64,000 nucleotides of DNA from Geobacter sp. (GTDB taxonomy: Bacteria > Desulfobacterota > Desulfuromonadia > Geobacterales > Geobacteraceae), in assembly GCA_003314535.1 (NCBI GenBank), contig POSG01000013.1, positions 1 through 64,000 of the forward strand, given 5' to 3'. The notes under the pieces are model-generated. The model saw only the letters and a program-made list of their open reading frames with translations. It made no database searches and was not told the origin of the DNA. Within the stretch, counting starts at the first letter, position 1. The number at the start of each line of letters is the position of its first letter. Shown here one piece after another: positions 25,455-33,739 of this stretch. Position numbers and translations under genes: made by a program.

Positions 25455-27583
25455 TGCTTTTCCGCTGACGACGCTTCGCGGAAAAAGCGCCGCTGGCGGT
25501 GCTCGGCCTTCTTGCCGATGTTGAAGGACTCAACCGGCCTGTGGTAGCCCATGACCCGGGTCCATACCTCGCAGGGCTGGGTGCCAGGGTCGCACAGCGG
25601 GCAGAACCGCTGCTCCCCCGGCAGGTAACCGTGTTTCGGGCAGATCGAGAAGGTCGGCGTAATGGTCAGGTAAGGGATTCGGTAGTTTTCCAGCACTCGG
25701 CGCACAAGATTGCGGCAGGCCGCTGCACTGGAGACAGGCTCGCCGAGATAGAGGTGGAATACGGTCCCGCCCGTGTATTTTCCTTGCAGCTTTTCCTGCA
25801 GGTCCAGCGCTTCGAAGGGGTCTTCCGTGTGGCCCACTGGCAGCTGGGACGAGTTGGTGTAGTAGGGCGCCTCCGGGGTACCGGCCTGGAGGATATCCGG
25901 ATACCGTTTCCGGTCCTCGCGGGCGAAGCGGTAGGTGGTTCCCTCCGCCGGGGTTGCCTCCAGGTTGAACATGTGCCCGGTCTCTTCCTGGAAAAGCAGC
26001 AGCTTCTCGCGGATATGGTCCAGGAGTCGCGCCGCCAGCGCCTGGCCTTCAGAATCGGCGATATCATGAGTGTCGCCGGAAAAATTGCGGATCATCTCGT
26101 TGATGCCGTTCACGCCGATTGTGGAAAAATGGTTGCGCAGGGTGCCCAAATAGCGCCGCGTATAGGGAAACAGGCCGCCGTCCATGTGACGCTGGATCTC
26201 CTTGCGCTTGATCTCAAGGCTGGTCCTGGCCAGTTCCAGCAGCTGGTCCATGCGGCGGAACAGGGCAGCTTCCTCTCCCCGGTGCAGATGGCCGAGGCGG
26301 GCGCAGTTGATGGTCACCACGCCGATGGAACCGGTCTGCTCCGCTGAGCCGAACAGCCCGTTGCCCCGCTTCAGCAGCTCCCGGAGATCCAGCTGCAGAC
26401 GGCAGCACATGGAGCGCACCATGTTGGGGGAGAGTTCTGAGTTGTGGAAATTCTGGAAGTAGGGGAGGCCGTAGCGGGCGGTCATGGCGAACAGAAGTTC
26501 GGCATTTTCGCTCTCCCAGGGGAAGTCCGCGGTGATGTTGTAAGTGGGGATGGGGAAGGTGAACACGCGCCCCTTTTCGTCTCCCGCGGTCATGACCTCG
26601 ATGTAGGCCCGGTTGATCAGGTCCATCTCGGCCTGGAGCTCGCCGTAGGTGAAGGGCATCTCCTCGCCGCCGATCACCGGGACCTGGTCGCGCAGATCCT
26701 GGGGACAGACCCAGTCGAAGGTCAGGTTGGTGAACGGGGTCTGGGTGCCCCAGCGGGACGGCACGTTCAGGTTGAACACCAATTCCTGGATGTGCTGCTT
26801 CACCTTCGCGTAAGCGAGGCGGTCAATTCTCGCGAACGGCGCCATGTAGGTGTCGAAGGAGCTGAAGGCCTGGGCCCCGGCCCACTCGTTCTGCAGGGTG
26901 CCGAGGAAGTTCACGATCTGCCCCACGGCGCTGGACATGTGGCGCGGCGGCCCCGCCTCCACCTTGCCGGGCACGCCGTTGAACCCTTCCGACAGCAGGG
27001 TGCGCAGGGACCAGCCGGCGCAGTACCCGGACAACATGTCAAGGTCGTGGATGTGGATGCTGCCCTCCCGGTGCGCTTCGCCCACTTCGGGCGGGTAGAC
27101 GTGGTTGAGCCAGTAGTTGGCGACCACCTTGCCCGAGACATTGAGGATCAGGCCGCCCAGGGAATAGCCCTGGTTGGCGTTGGCGTTCACCCGCCAGTCG
27201 GACTGCTCAAGGTACTCGTTCACCGACGCGGCCACGTCCACCAGGGTCATTTTGTCCCGGCGCAGCTTGTGGCGCTGCTCACGGTAGACGATGTAGGCGC
27301 GGGCCGTCTTCAGGTGGTTGGCGGAGATAAGGACCTGTTCCACTACGTCCTGTATCTGCTCGATCTGCGGGATCGTCGCGCCGAACTTGTGGCGCAGCAC
27401 TTTCAGCACCTGCGTGGTCAACAGACCCGCTTCGTCTCCATCAAACTCGCCGGTAGCTTCACCTGCCCGCCTGATGGCGGAACGGATCTTATCAGCCTCG
27501 AACTGGACAGTGGCGCCGTCGCGCTTGACTACGCTTTTGAATGGAAACAGGCTGACTTCCTCCACACGCGCCGCACTATTCAT
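25448..27583 (-). CDS. nrdD: anaerobic ribonucleoside-triphosphate reductase
   Basis: 711 residues. N-terminal ATP-cone (FKSVVKRDGATVQFEADKI), a central catalytic barrel, a C-terminal zinc site (CPKHGYLPGEQRFCPLC) and the glycyl-radical loop RVMGYHRP, placing the radical at Gly679. It reduces ribonucleoside triphosphates to deoxy forms without oxygen. GGGAGGAAATAC precedes the ATG. With nrdG it forms the only nucleotide-reduction genes in the window. Confidence 0.94.
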   Translation of the reverse strand: MNSAARVEEVSLFPFKSVVKRDGATVQFEADKIRSAIRRAGEATGEFDGDEAGLLTTQVLKVLRHKFGATIPQIEQIQDVVEQVLISANHLKTARAYIVYREQRHKLRRDKMTLVDVAASVNEYLEQSDWRVNANANQGYSLGGLILNVSGKVVANYWLNHVYPPEVGEAHREGSIHIHDLDMLSGYCAGWSLRTLLSEGFNGVPGKVEAGPPRHMSSAVGQIVNFLGTLQNEWAGAQAFSSFDTYMAPFARIDRLAYAKVKQHIQELVFNLNVPSRWGTQTPFTNLTFDWVCPQDLRDQVPVIGGEEMPFTYGELQAEMDLINRAYIEVMTAGDEKGRVFTFPIPTYNITADFPWESENAELLFAMTARYGLPYFQNFHNSELSPNMVRSMCCRLQLDLRELLKRGNGLFGSAEQTGSIGVVTINCARLGHLHRGEEAALFRRMDQLLELARTSLEIKRKEIQRHMDGGLFPYTRRYLGTLRNHFSTIGVNGINEMIRNFSGDTHDIADSEGQALAARLLDHIREKLLLFQEETGHMFNLEATPAEGTTYRFAREDRKRYPDILQAGTPEAPYYTNSSQLPVGHTEDPFEALDLQEKLQGKYTGGTVFHLYLGEPVSSAAACRNLVRRVLENYRIPYLTITPTFSICPKHGYLPGEQRFCPLCDPGTQPCEVWTRVMGYHRPVESFNIGKKAEHRQRRFFREASSAEKQC

Positions 27584-27629
27584 GATCGTATTTCCTCCCT
27601 TTCAATGTATGTTCAATGAAAATTCCGGA

Positions 27630-27660
27630 GACCCGCCAGGTTTGCAAAACCGGGCGGGTC
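27630..27660 (-). terminator. terminator after the BtuB-like gene
   Basis: GACCCGCC / GGCGGGTC inverted repeat between the TonB receptor stop and the nrdD start, both on the minus strand. Confidence 0.65.
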
Positions 27661-27682
27661 TGGAGTGCCAATACGCTGGATG

Positions 27683-29611
27683 TCAGAATGACACCTTCAC
27701 CCCGCCGTAGCCGCTGATGCCGGGCGTGCCGTACCCATACGCCTCTTCGTACTCCCGGTCCAGCATATTGTCGACGCGGGCGAAAAGCTGCAGCCATTTG
27801 GTTACATCATAGGATGCGGCCAGGTTGACCAGCAGGTAGCCGCCAAGCTTGACCCGTGTGCTGGCATAGGAGATGGGGTCGAAGTAGACGTCCTGACGTT
27901 TTCCCACGTAGGCGGTTTCCAGGTTGATGTTTCCTTTCTTGACGAAACGGTAGTTCGCGGCAATGGAGAACTTGTTTTTCGGCCTCCGCAGCAGCTCGAG
28001 GCCGGTTTCTTTGTCCTTGGTCTTCGTCCAGGTATACCCGGCCCGCAGGGTGATAGCGTCAGTGGGCGTCACCGTGGCCGTCAGTTCAACGCCAAATGAC
28101 TCGGCCCGTTTGGTGTTTATGTATCGCGACGTGGCGCTGTCGAAATCGATCAGATCATCGAAATCATTGGCGAACCAGGTTGCGCTCAGTTCCACGCGTC
28201 CGCGGAGCAGGGCCTGCTCCACGCCCAGATCCCAGCCTGTGCTCTTTTCCGGCTGCAGGGCCTGGTTGCCGTAGGTGGGCACATAGAGCTGGTAAAGCGA
28301 AGGGGCCTTGAAGCCGGTGCCGTAGCTTCCCTTGAACCTGGTGCCGGTCTGTTTTACGGCATATGACGAGGTGAAACGGTAGGTCGTTTCCGTGCCGAAA
28401 CGGCTGTGGTCGTCCAGCCGGACTCCCAGGGTCGTGAACCACGAATCCCAGAGGCTGATGCGGTCCTGGAGGTAGTAGCCGGTGATCCGGTCCGACTCTC
28501 CCGGAAAGACGCTGCTGTAAGGGCCGTAACTGCTTTCGGAATAGTAGTCGGAACGGGCCTTGTCCTCCCGCGTCTCGACTCCCATGATGAGGGTATTGGT
28601 CTTGTGGAGACGCAGCGTGTTCTGCCAGTCAAATGCAAGGGACTCACCGTGAAAGGAGCTGCGTTCAAGGTCTGACGGATGCAAGGCGTCCGTGTTGTTG
28701 CGGGATTTCCGGTCCAGGTTGCTGAAGGATATCCCCAGCTTCTGCTCCCACCGGTCGTCGAAAAGGGAGAGACGCCCCTGGCTCCGAACCACTGCCTGTT
28801 CCGAACGGACGATGAAGTTGGGATCGTCCTGGCCTGCGCCGCCGCCGTTGTCCAGGTCCGCCTTGGCGCTCAGGTACCTGACGATGCACTCGAAATCTAA
28901 GTTCCGTGCCGGAGCGATTCCCAGTTGTGTTGCAACGGAGGTGGCGTGGTAGCCGTCAGTCTCGTGATTGCCGTACTGTTCCGCCGCTGATGAGATTCCT
29001 CCCATGTCCTGGCGGGACGCTCCAAGCGAATAGTTCAGCAGGCCGGTGCCTCCGCTCAGGGCAAACTTCTCCAGGGCCGTGCCGAAGGAGCCCCCCTCGG
29101 TTGAAACGAAACCGGAAGGTTTTCCCGAGCCCCGACGGGTGATGATGTTGATCACCCCGCCGATGGCGTCGGACCCGTAGATCGTGCTCTGGGGGCCGCG
29201 CAGGATCTCGATGCGCTCGATATCGTCGGTGGTCAGCGTGGCGAAGTCGAAGCTGACTCCCGTTGATGCCGGGTCGTTCATGCGGACGCCATCCATCAGG
29301 ACCAGCGTGTGTTCCGGCTTGTCGCCCCGGATTCCCACGTAGGTCAACCCGCCGGGCCCCCCGTTCCGGACCACGTCCAGGGATGGAACCGTTCTCAGAA
29401 GATCGATGAAAAAGGGCTGTTGCCGCTGCTCAATCTCTTCCCTGGTGATTACGGTTATGGAACTCCCCACCTCGTGCAGCGCGGTCTCGCTCCGGTTCGC
29501 CGTGACCACGATCACGTCCATCTCCTGCGCTTCCTCCCCAAAGGCGTAGCCCGGGCACAAGACAACCGGCAGATACAGGGCGATTACCGACCATTTCATC
29601 ATACCTGACAT
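27683..29611 (-). CDS. btuB: TonB-dependent receptor, BtuB-like (cobalamin)
   Basis: 642 residues: signal peptide, TonB box region (MDVIVVTANRSE), plug domain about residues 45-150 (FFIDLLRTVPSLDVVRNGGP, IEILRGPQSTIYGSDAIGGV) and a beta-barrel ending in SGYGGVKVSF, where the terminal Phe is the barrel-assembly signal. The cobalamin assignment rests on two B12 riboswitches in the leader rather than on the barrel. The ATG at 29611 has GGGAGG 7 bases upstream. No ABC transporter genes follow. Confidence 0.88.
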   Translation of the reverse strand: MSGMMKWSVIALYLPVVLCPGYAFGEEAQEMDVIVVTANRSETALHEVGSSITVITREEIEQRQQPFFIDLLRTVPSLDVVRNGGPGGLTYVGIRGDKPEHTLVLMDGVRMNDPASTGVSFDFATLTTDDIERIEILRGPQSTIYGSDAIGGVINIITRRGSGKPSGFVSTEGGSFGTALEKFALSGGTGLLNYSLGASRQDMGGISSAAEQYGNHETDGYHATSVATQLGIAPARNLDFECIVRYLSAKADLDNGGGAGQDDPNFIVRSEQAVVRSQGRLSLFDDRWEQKLGISFSNLDRKSRNNTDALHPSDLERSSFHGESLAFDWQNTLRLHKTNTLIMGVETREDKARSDYYSESSYGPYSSVFPGESDRITGYYLQDRISLWDSWFTTLGVRLDDHSRFGTETTYRFTSSYAVKQTGTRFKGSYGTGFKAPSLYQLYVPTYGNQALQPEKSTGWDLGVEQALLRGRVELSATWFANDFDDLIDFDSATSRYINTKRAESFGVELTATVTPTDAITLRAGYTWTKTKDKETGLELLRRPKNKFSIAANYRFVKKGNINLETAYVGKRQDVYFDPISYASTRVKLGGYLLVNLAASYDVTKWLQLFARVDNMLDREYEEAYGYGTPGISGYGGVKVSF

Positions 29612-29639
29612 GCAAATACCTCCCTCGAAGAAATCGGAT

Positions 29640-29960
29640 GGAGCGGTATTCCGGCTGAGGGCATATTGCATTGGCCTACTTGCCCGCCTTCCCGGGCGAT
29701 TTTCGTCCGGAAACGGTCTTTTTACGCCCTGGCTGTGTCGATCAGCGGGATTCCTCGTGCGACGTACTTAGCGTGTACGCCTCCGCGCAATCCCTTGATC
29801 TCCTTGCCAGAAAGAAAAAATTCTCGCTTCCGACCTGAAAATCGAAAAATCCCAGTGGCTTTTTTTTCACCTGACGGCAAAAACGGGCTTTCGTTCCCAT
29901 CACGGCTGCGGGGCAGCGGGGGTGTTTCACCCCTCTTCCTCGCTTCCATCCAGTTGAGAA
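29640..29960 (-). ncRNA. cobalamin riboswitch, gene-proximal copy with long insertion
   Basis: The minus strand carries the B12 aptamer landmarks in order: GAGGAAGAGGGGTGAAAC, CGCTGCCCCGCAGCCGTGA, GAACGAAAGCC, GCCACTGGG, GGGAAGGCGGGC and a B12-box CAGCCGGAATACCG. Between GCCACTGGG and GGGAAGGC lie 157 bases instead of the 9 in the second copy. They can fold as one long arm (CGATTTTC...GAAAATCG) with an inner hairpin GGGATT...AATCCC (29747-29794). The 3' end is about 20 bases from the receptor's RBS, favouring translational control. Confidence 0.85.
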
Positions 29961-30111
29961 AATTATGGGATAAGGGCTCCCGTACCGTTATGGTTGCAAA
30001 CCTTTGCCGCACAGGAACAGGAGTGTGCTTTTAGAACATTGAAGGGATAATGTGCATGACTGAACGAAGTTGTGTGAATGGTTTCTGGCATGGAAGCCTC
30101 CCGCGAAGCGT

Positions 30112-30278
30112 GCGAATGGAAACGGTATTCCGGCTGAGGGCGACCTACTTGCCCGCCTTCCCAGAAAAAATCCCAGTGGCTTTCTCGCCTTGCGGCGAGC
30201 GGGCTTTCGTTCCCATCACGGCTGCGGGGCAGCGGGGGTGTTTCACCCCTCTTCCTCGCTTCCATCCGTTTGGATTTT
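30112..30278 (-). ncRNA. cobalamin riboswitch, promoter-proximal copy
   Basis: A compact B12 riboswitch about 460 bases upstream of the first copy and on the same strand. Its conserved blocks are nearly identical to the first (GGGGTGAAACACCCCCGCTG, CCCCGCAGCCGTGATGGG, GCCACTGGG, GGGAAGGCGGGC, CAGCCGGAATACCG), with the short 9-base linker. The shared sequence outside the universal core shows the pair arose by duplication. No terminator was seen between the copies. Confidence 0.87.
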
Positions 30279-30420
30279 CGGTATTTCTATCACCACCGAC
30301 TGGCAGTGTCAAGGTCAAATTTGAAAAAAATACTATATATTGTGTTGGCGGAAGCGTGTGATCGCTATATATGTGGTAGAAATGGTGTTTTGACAACTCT
30401 TCGATTGCTGCGAGCTTACC

Positions 30421-30486
30421 TGGTTTCCATCCGGAAGCTCTTGGTAATGGCTGATAAGGGCCGGAGAGACTTTCCGGATGAAACCA
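30421..30486. repeat. palindromic repeat element, copy 1
   Basis: Imperfect inverted repeat with arms TGGTTTCCATCCGGAAGCTC and its near complement ending TTTCCGGATGAAACCA. A related element is at 56538-56590. It could be a small dispersed palindromic repeat; it lies between divergent genes. Confidence 0.5.
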
Positions 30487-30678
30487 CCTAACAGGGGGAA
30501 TCGTTCTTTACCGCGCCGAACCGCGCAATTTTGGAGCCGAAACAAGTATCGATAAAAACGATAATAAGTACATAGCATAGCGATATTTTTAATTTGACTT
30601 TGTTTTTCATTAAGGTACCATCAATCGACGTTCCGCATCGTCACTCAACCATTTTCATGTATCAACGGAAATACAGAC

Positions 30679-31158
30679 ATGCCCTCACTGCATACCATCA
30701 ACCGATGGACATACCGCCTGCTGAGGCTCTGCATGGCTGGCGTCTTCATGTATTCCGGCGTCATCAAGCTGCTTGACGTCAAGGGATTTGCCAACATGGT
30801 CTCACAGTACGGACTTGTTCCGGATCCATTGCTGGCATCGGTTGCGATCGGGCTGCCGGTGATCGAGCTGCTGGCCGGTGTCGGCCTCCTGTTCGAGATT
30901 CCCGGAGCTTTGACCGCCATATCCGGCATGCTCATGATGTTCATCTTTGTGCTCTGGTATGGTGTGCTGAAGAATTTGGACATCGATTGCGGCTGCTTTT
31001 CCACCGAGGAACTGAAGGGACAGGACAGCCTGCGCAAGGCCCTGTACCGGGATTTCGTCATGGTAGCGGTCTGCTGCTATCTCTACTTATTCCGTTTTTT
31101 TCAGCACAGGCGCGGACAGCGTCTTGATGCTGGGAGTATGTTCATTAAAATTGTTTAG
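30679..31158 (+). CDS. DoxX/MauE-like membrane protein
   Basis: 159 residues with four hydrophobic segments (MAGVFMYSGVIKLLDVKGFA, LLASVAIGLPVIELLAGVGL, MLMMFIFVLWYGVL, FVMVAVCCYLYLFRFF). The IDCGCF segment after the third is typical of MauE-type redox-associated proteins. It is probably involved in disulfide or sulfur redox chemistry at the inner membrane with the following periplasmic rhodanese, which starts 12 bases later. The partner and substrate are not known. Confidence 0.8.
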   Translation: MPSLHTINRWTYRLLRLCMAGVFMYSGVIKLLDVKGFANMVSQYGLVPDPLLASVAIGLPVIELLAGVGLLFEIPGALTAISGMLMMFIFVLWYGVLKNLDIDCGCFSTEELKGQDSLRKALYRDFVMVAVCCYLYLFRFFQHRRGQRLDAGSMFIKIV

Positions 31159-31170
31159 GAGGATATTGAA

Positions 31171-31683
31171 ATGGAAGCAAGGAAGAAGTCGATGGTATTC
31201 GCGGCATTGGCTGCCATGGTTCTCTGCACGATGGCGTCAAACTCTTTTGCATGGGGTGTGAAGGAGCTGGAAACCGAGAAGAGCGCTGTCACCTTCAGCA
31301 GGGAAGTGGATCGGGGCAAGTATGGTGTGGTTTCTACGGAAGAATTGAAAAAGTGGATCGATGAAAAGAAACCCATGCTGATCGTCGACACCATGCCCTA
31401 TGAAGCCAGTTACAAAAAAAACCACATACCGGGCGCGAAGCCGTTCGAGTTCCCCATTCCCGAGATGAAATCCCTCGACGACAAGACGAAGGCTGAGCTG
31501 GTGAAACTTCTGGGCCCGGACAAGAACCGGCTGATCGTCTTCTACTGCGGGTTCACCAAGTGCACCAGAAGCCACAACGGGGCCATGTGGGCCGAAAAGC
31601 TCGGTTACAAGAATGTCTATCGTCATCCGGGAGGCATCAAGGCCTGGATGGAGGCGGACTATCCGGTACAGACCGTGAAATAA
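31171..31683 (+). CDS. exported rhodanese-like protein
   Basis: 170 residues. Signal peptide about residues 1-27 (ALAAMVLCTMASNSFA), then a rhodanese domain (MLIVDTMPYEASYKKNHIPG, IVFYCGFTKCTRSHNGAMWA, GYKNVYRHPGGIKAW). The active-site loop C-G-F-T-K-C-T-R-S holds two Cys, the first at the catalytic position. It would handle sulfane sulfur in the periplasm. AGGAGGATATTGAA precedes the ATG. Likely one operon with the DoxX-like gene. Confidence 0.87.
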   Translation: MEARKKSMVFAALAAMVLCTMASNSFAWGVKELETEKSAVTFSREVDRGKYGVVSTEELKKWIDEKKPMLIVDTMPYEASYKKNHIPGAKPFEFPIPEMKSLDDKTKAELVKLLGPDKNRLIVFYCGFTKCTRSHNGAMWAEKLGYKNVYRHPGGIKAWMEADYPVQTVK

Positions 31684-31711
31684 CGTTGTAGTTCTTAAAA
31701 ACGACAGAGCG

Positions 31712-31753
31712 AAAAGGGACCGGCATCACTGAAAAGATGCCGGTCCCTTTTTT
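31712..31753 (+). terminator. rho-independent terminator
   Basis: AAAAGGGACCGGCATC / GATGCCGGTCCCTTTT stem with T-run after the rhodanese gene; it can also serve the convergent trmO. Confidence 0.9.
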
Positions 31754-31776
31754 AATGCTGCTGTTTTGGTGATGCG

Positions 31777-32244
31777 TCACTCTCTGCCTGAGGGCTTCTT
31801 CCGGTTCGCCTTGCCCGCGAACCAGCCATCCGAAGCTTCCGGGTGGCAATCGAAGCGTGGAACATACGGCTTGATGTCCAGCAGCGGGGTGCCGTCCAGA
31901 ACGTCTATGCCTTGCACCGTCAGCCTGTTTCCGCTGCGTTCCGTGAGCCTGACCACGGTGATGCCGATGCCGTTCGGCCGGCAGGGGTGGCGGGTGGCGA
32001 AAATGCCGTGGGGCGTGTCGTCCAGGAAAGGATGGCGGACCAGCTCCCCGGGTTCCGCCCGGTCGAAGTGGTAGAACAGGTAGATGTGGCTGAAAAGCTC
32101 GACGTCCTTCAACCCTTCAGCGAACTCGGAAAAGATCTCGACGGTTCCCACGGTATCTGGATTGAAAGCTCCCTGGATCGGGGCTTCTTCCTTGGTCTTG
32201 TGATCAGTGTGGATGATGCCTATTGCCGTGAGTTTGATCTCCAT
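31777..32244 (-). CDS. trmO: tRNA m6t6A37 methyltransferase TrmO
   Basis: 155 residues. Seen: AIGIIHTDHKTKEEAPIQGA, GLKDVELFSHIYLFYHFDRA, IFATRHPCRPNGIGIT and VQGIDVLDGTPLLDIKPYVP, the core of the TrmO/YaeB family, which methylates N6-threonylcarbamoyladenosine in tRNA. It has only the beta-barrel domain and lacks the C-terminal extension of E. coli TrmO. Start at 32244 is backed by GGAGGAAT. The next gene upstream is the DUF134 regulator, 47 bases away. Confidence 0.88.
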   Translation of the reverse strand: MEIKLTAIGIIHTDHKTKEEAPIQGAFNPDTVGTVEIFSEFAEGLKDVELFSHIYLFYHFDRAEPGELVRHPFLDDTPHGIFATRHPCRPNGIGITVVRLTERSGNRLTVQGIDVLDGTPLLDIKPYVPRFDCHPEASDGWFAGKANRKKPSGRE

Positions 32245-32291
32245 GAGAGCGATTCCTCCAGGGATTTTGAAATAAGGTGGCACGCGGAAAT

Positions 32292-32597
32292 TCAGTTTTC
32301 TTTGCATGCGCCGGCTTCCACGGAAATAGCTTTCCCCTTCACCAGAGCTTCGATGACCTTTTTCCGTGCTGCGGCAAGCAACCGCTGCACCGTGCCCCGT
32401 GAGACACCCATCCGAGTCCCTGCTTCTTCCTGCGTCAGGTCTTCGTAATCACAGAGGTACATGGCCTCCATTTCGTCGTGATCCAGCTTGGCCTTTTCAA
32501 GGTCGCGCAGCGGTATTCCCGCCGGCTTGAAAACCACGTCATTGTCACCCCTGAAGGGGCAGGTGCAGATCCTGGCTTTTTTGCAGCGTGGCGACAT
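32292..32597 (-). CDS. DUF134-type DNA-binding protein
   Basis: 101 residues. It begins MSPRCKKARICTCPFRGD and has FKPAGIPLRDLEKAKLDHDE and a helix-turn-helix LTQEEAGTRMGVSRGTVQRL, matching the DUF134 family. These proteins are commonly found beside NifX/NifB-type cofactor-binding proteins and are probable regulators. Here it follows such a gene by 63 bases. The ATG at 32597 fits the family start; a GTG six codons upstream is possible. Candidate regulator for the GTGCATATGCAC promoters. Confidence 0.87.
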   Translation of the reverse strand: MSPRCKKARICTCPFRGDNDVVFKPAGIPLRDLEKAKLDHDEMEAMYLCDYEDLTQEEAGTRMGVSRGTVQRLLAAARKKVIEALVKGKAISVEAGACKEN

Positions 32598-32660
32598 TTC
32601 AGCTCTTTCTTCCACCTCATTCTTTTACAGACGTCAGGGTAGCATCAGGCTGGCCTTCAG

Positions 32661-33041
32661 TCAATGGCAGCAGCCTCCGCCATGTCCGTGGCCGGAGCAG
32701 CCCTGGGAAGGTGAGTATTCAGCGAGTGCATTCTTTTTCAGCTTTTCCACGTTCTCCCTGACGGTTTCTTCTGCAGCGTGGTAGACGCGCAGGCCGCAAC
32801 GGGAAAGATGGACGATCGCGCCTGCGCCGATGCCCCGGACGGCGACCCCTTCGATGCCGCTGCCCTGCAGAGCCTGCAGCGGGTTGCACGCGCCATGGGA
32901 ATGGTGCTGGTTGGAATTGGAGAGCACTGTGGCTTCATCACTTTCAGTGTCCGCGACCAGGAAAAACGGCGCTGAACCGAAATGATCCGATAACTTGCTG
33001 TCCAGTCCTTCATTGCGTTCAATGGGAAAACAGATGCGCAT
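32661..33041 (-). CDS. NifX/NafY-like dinitrogenase cofactor-binding domain protein
   Basis: 126 residues. MRICFPIERNEGLDSKLSDH is the family start; the fold continues through GIGAGAIVHLSRCGLRVYHA. The tail CSGHGHGGGCCH is rich in Cys and His and may bind metal. The middle HHSHGACNP adds more ligands. The family binds or carries iron-molybdenum-type clusters. No nitrogenase genes are seen in the window. A strong promoter with a TGTGCATATGCACA operator lies just upstream. Confidence 0.85.
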   Translation of the reverse strand: MRICFPIERNEGLDSKLSDHFGSAPFFLVADTESDEATVLSNSNQHHSHGACNPLQALQGSGIEGVAVRGIGAGAIVHLSRCGLRVYHAAEETVRENVEKLKKNALAEYSPSQGCSGHGHGGGCCH

Positions 33042-33066
33042 GGAATGGCTCCTCCTTGGTTTGTAA

Positions 33067-33108
33067 TGTGCATATGCACAATATAATAAGGGAAACTCAT
33101 ATTGTCAA
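33067..33108 (-). promoter_or_regulatory. promoter with TGTGCATATGCACA operator
   Basis: Minus strand: TTGACA (33108-33103), 17-base spacer, TATATT (33085-33080), then the perfect palindrome TGTGCATATGCACA (33080-33067) on the transcription start. A bound repressor would block initiation. The same geometry is found at 58.0 kb and, with a related palindrome, at 60.5 kb. Confidence 0.8.
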
Positions 33109-33310
33109 GTGATGATCCCGGCCATTATGATTCTTTTGCGGGAAATCCCCACCCTTCATACAATCTTAAGATATGTCGTCCATATTACCTGTTCAAAAGA
33201 AGAAGGATGTTTCCCTTTTCTTCATGCTGCGGAAAATGCGGATAGGAGATGAACGGTGCGGTATTGCCCTGTTTCGTGAAGAACGGCGATCTTACTGAAT
33301 AGTTTCTATT

Positions 33311-33685
33311 ATGGCTGTAAGAATGATAAGCATAGGGAAGGCGCCTGCGCTGATTTCCCAACCTGATCCGTCCCGTGAAACCATCGATGTAGACATTACA
33401 ATCCATGTTTTCACGGTATCTGCAACCTTGGTCGGTGTTTGTCTCACCGTCATCGGCATCTTTTTGATGAGCCGCCGTCTTTCCCACGTCAGGAGCTTCG
33501 GTGAGTTGCTGCTCGCTTTTGACGCCTTGACATTCCTCGCTTCCTGCATGCTTTCCTACGCGGCGCTGAAGATCCGTCGTATTAAACGCCGTCACCGCCT
33601 TGAACGTTTGGGAGAAGAAGTTTTCTTTTTTGCCCTTACCCTGATGGTTTTCATTTGCGGCCTGATTATCTACGAGTTCGCATGA
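33311..33685 (+). CDS. small membrane protein of unknown function
   Basis: 124 residues with three clear hydrophobic segments (FTVSATLVGVCLTVIGIFLM, LLLAFDALTFLASCMLSYAA, VFFFALTLMVFICGLIIYEF) and a basic loop (KIRRIKRRHRLER) before the last. It reads as an inner-membrane protein; no family recognised. No strong RBS before 33311; a second ATG at 33323 is an alternative start. Confidence 0.65.
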   Translation: MAVRMISIGKAPALISQPDPSRETIDVDITIHVFTVSATLVGVCLTVIGIFLMSRRLSHVRSFGELLLAFDALTFLASCMLSYAALKIRRIKRRHRLERLGEEVFFFALTLMVFICGLIIYEFA

Positions 33686-33739
33686 TTTTACGGTCAACAA
33701 ATGGATTCAACTCAGGCATCCATCATTAGAAGGTGATTT

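Noticed and set aside
26444-27619. 391-codon plus-strand frame opposite nrdD
   Set aside because: Shadow of nrdD; no motif and no RBS, while nrdD is fully conserved.
29722-30265. Minus-strand frames with repeated residues between 29.7 and 30.3 kb, first taken as a duplicated gene or insertion-sequence ends
   Set aside because: The repeated DNA carries all conserved blocks of the cobalamin riboswitch, which explains the repetition better.
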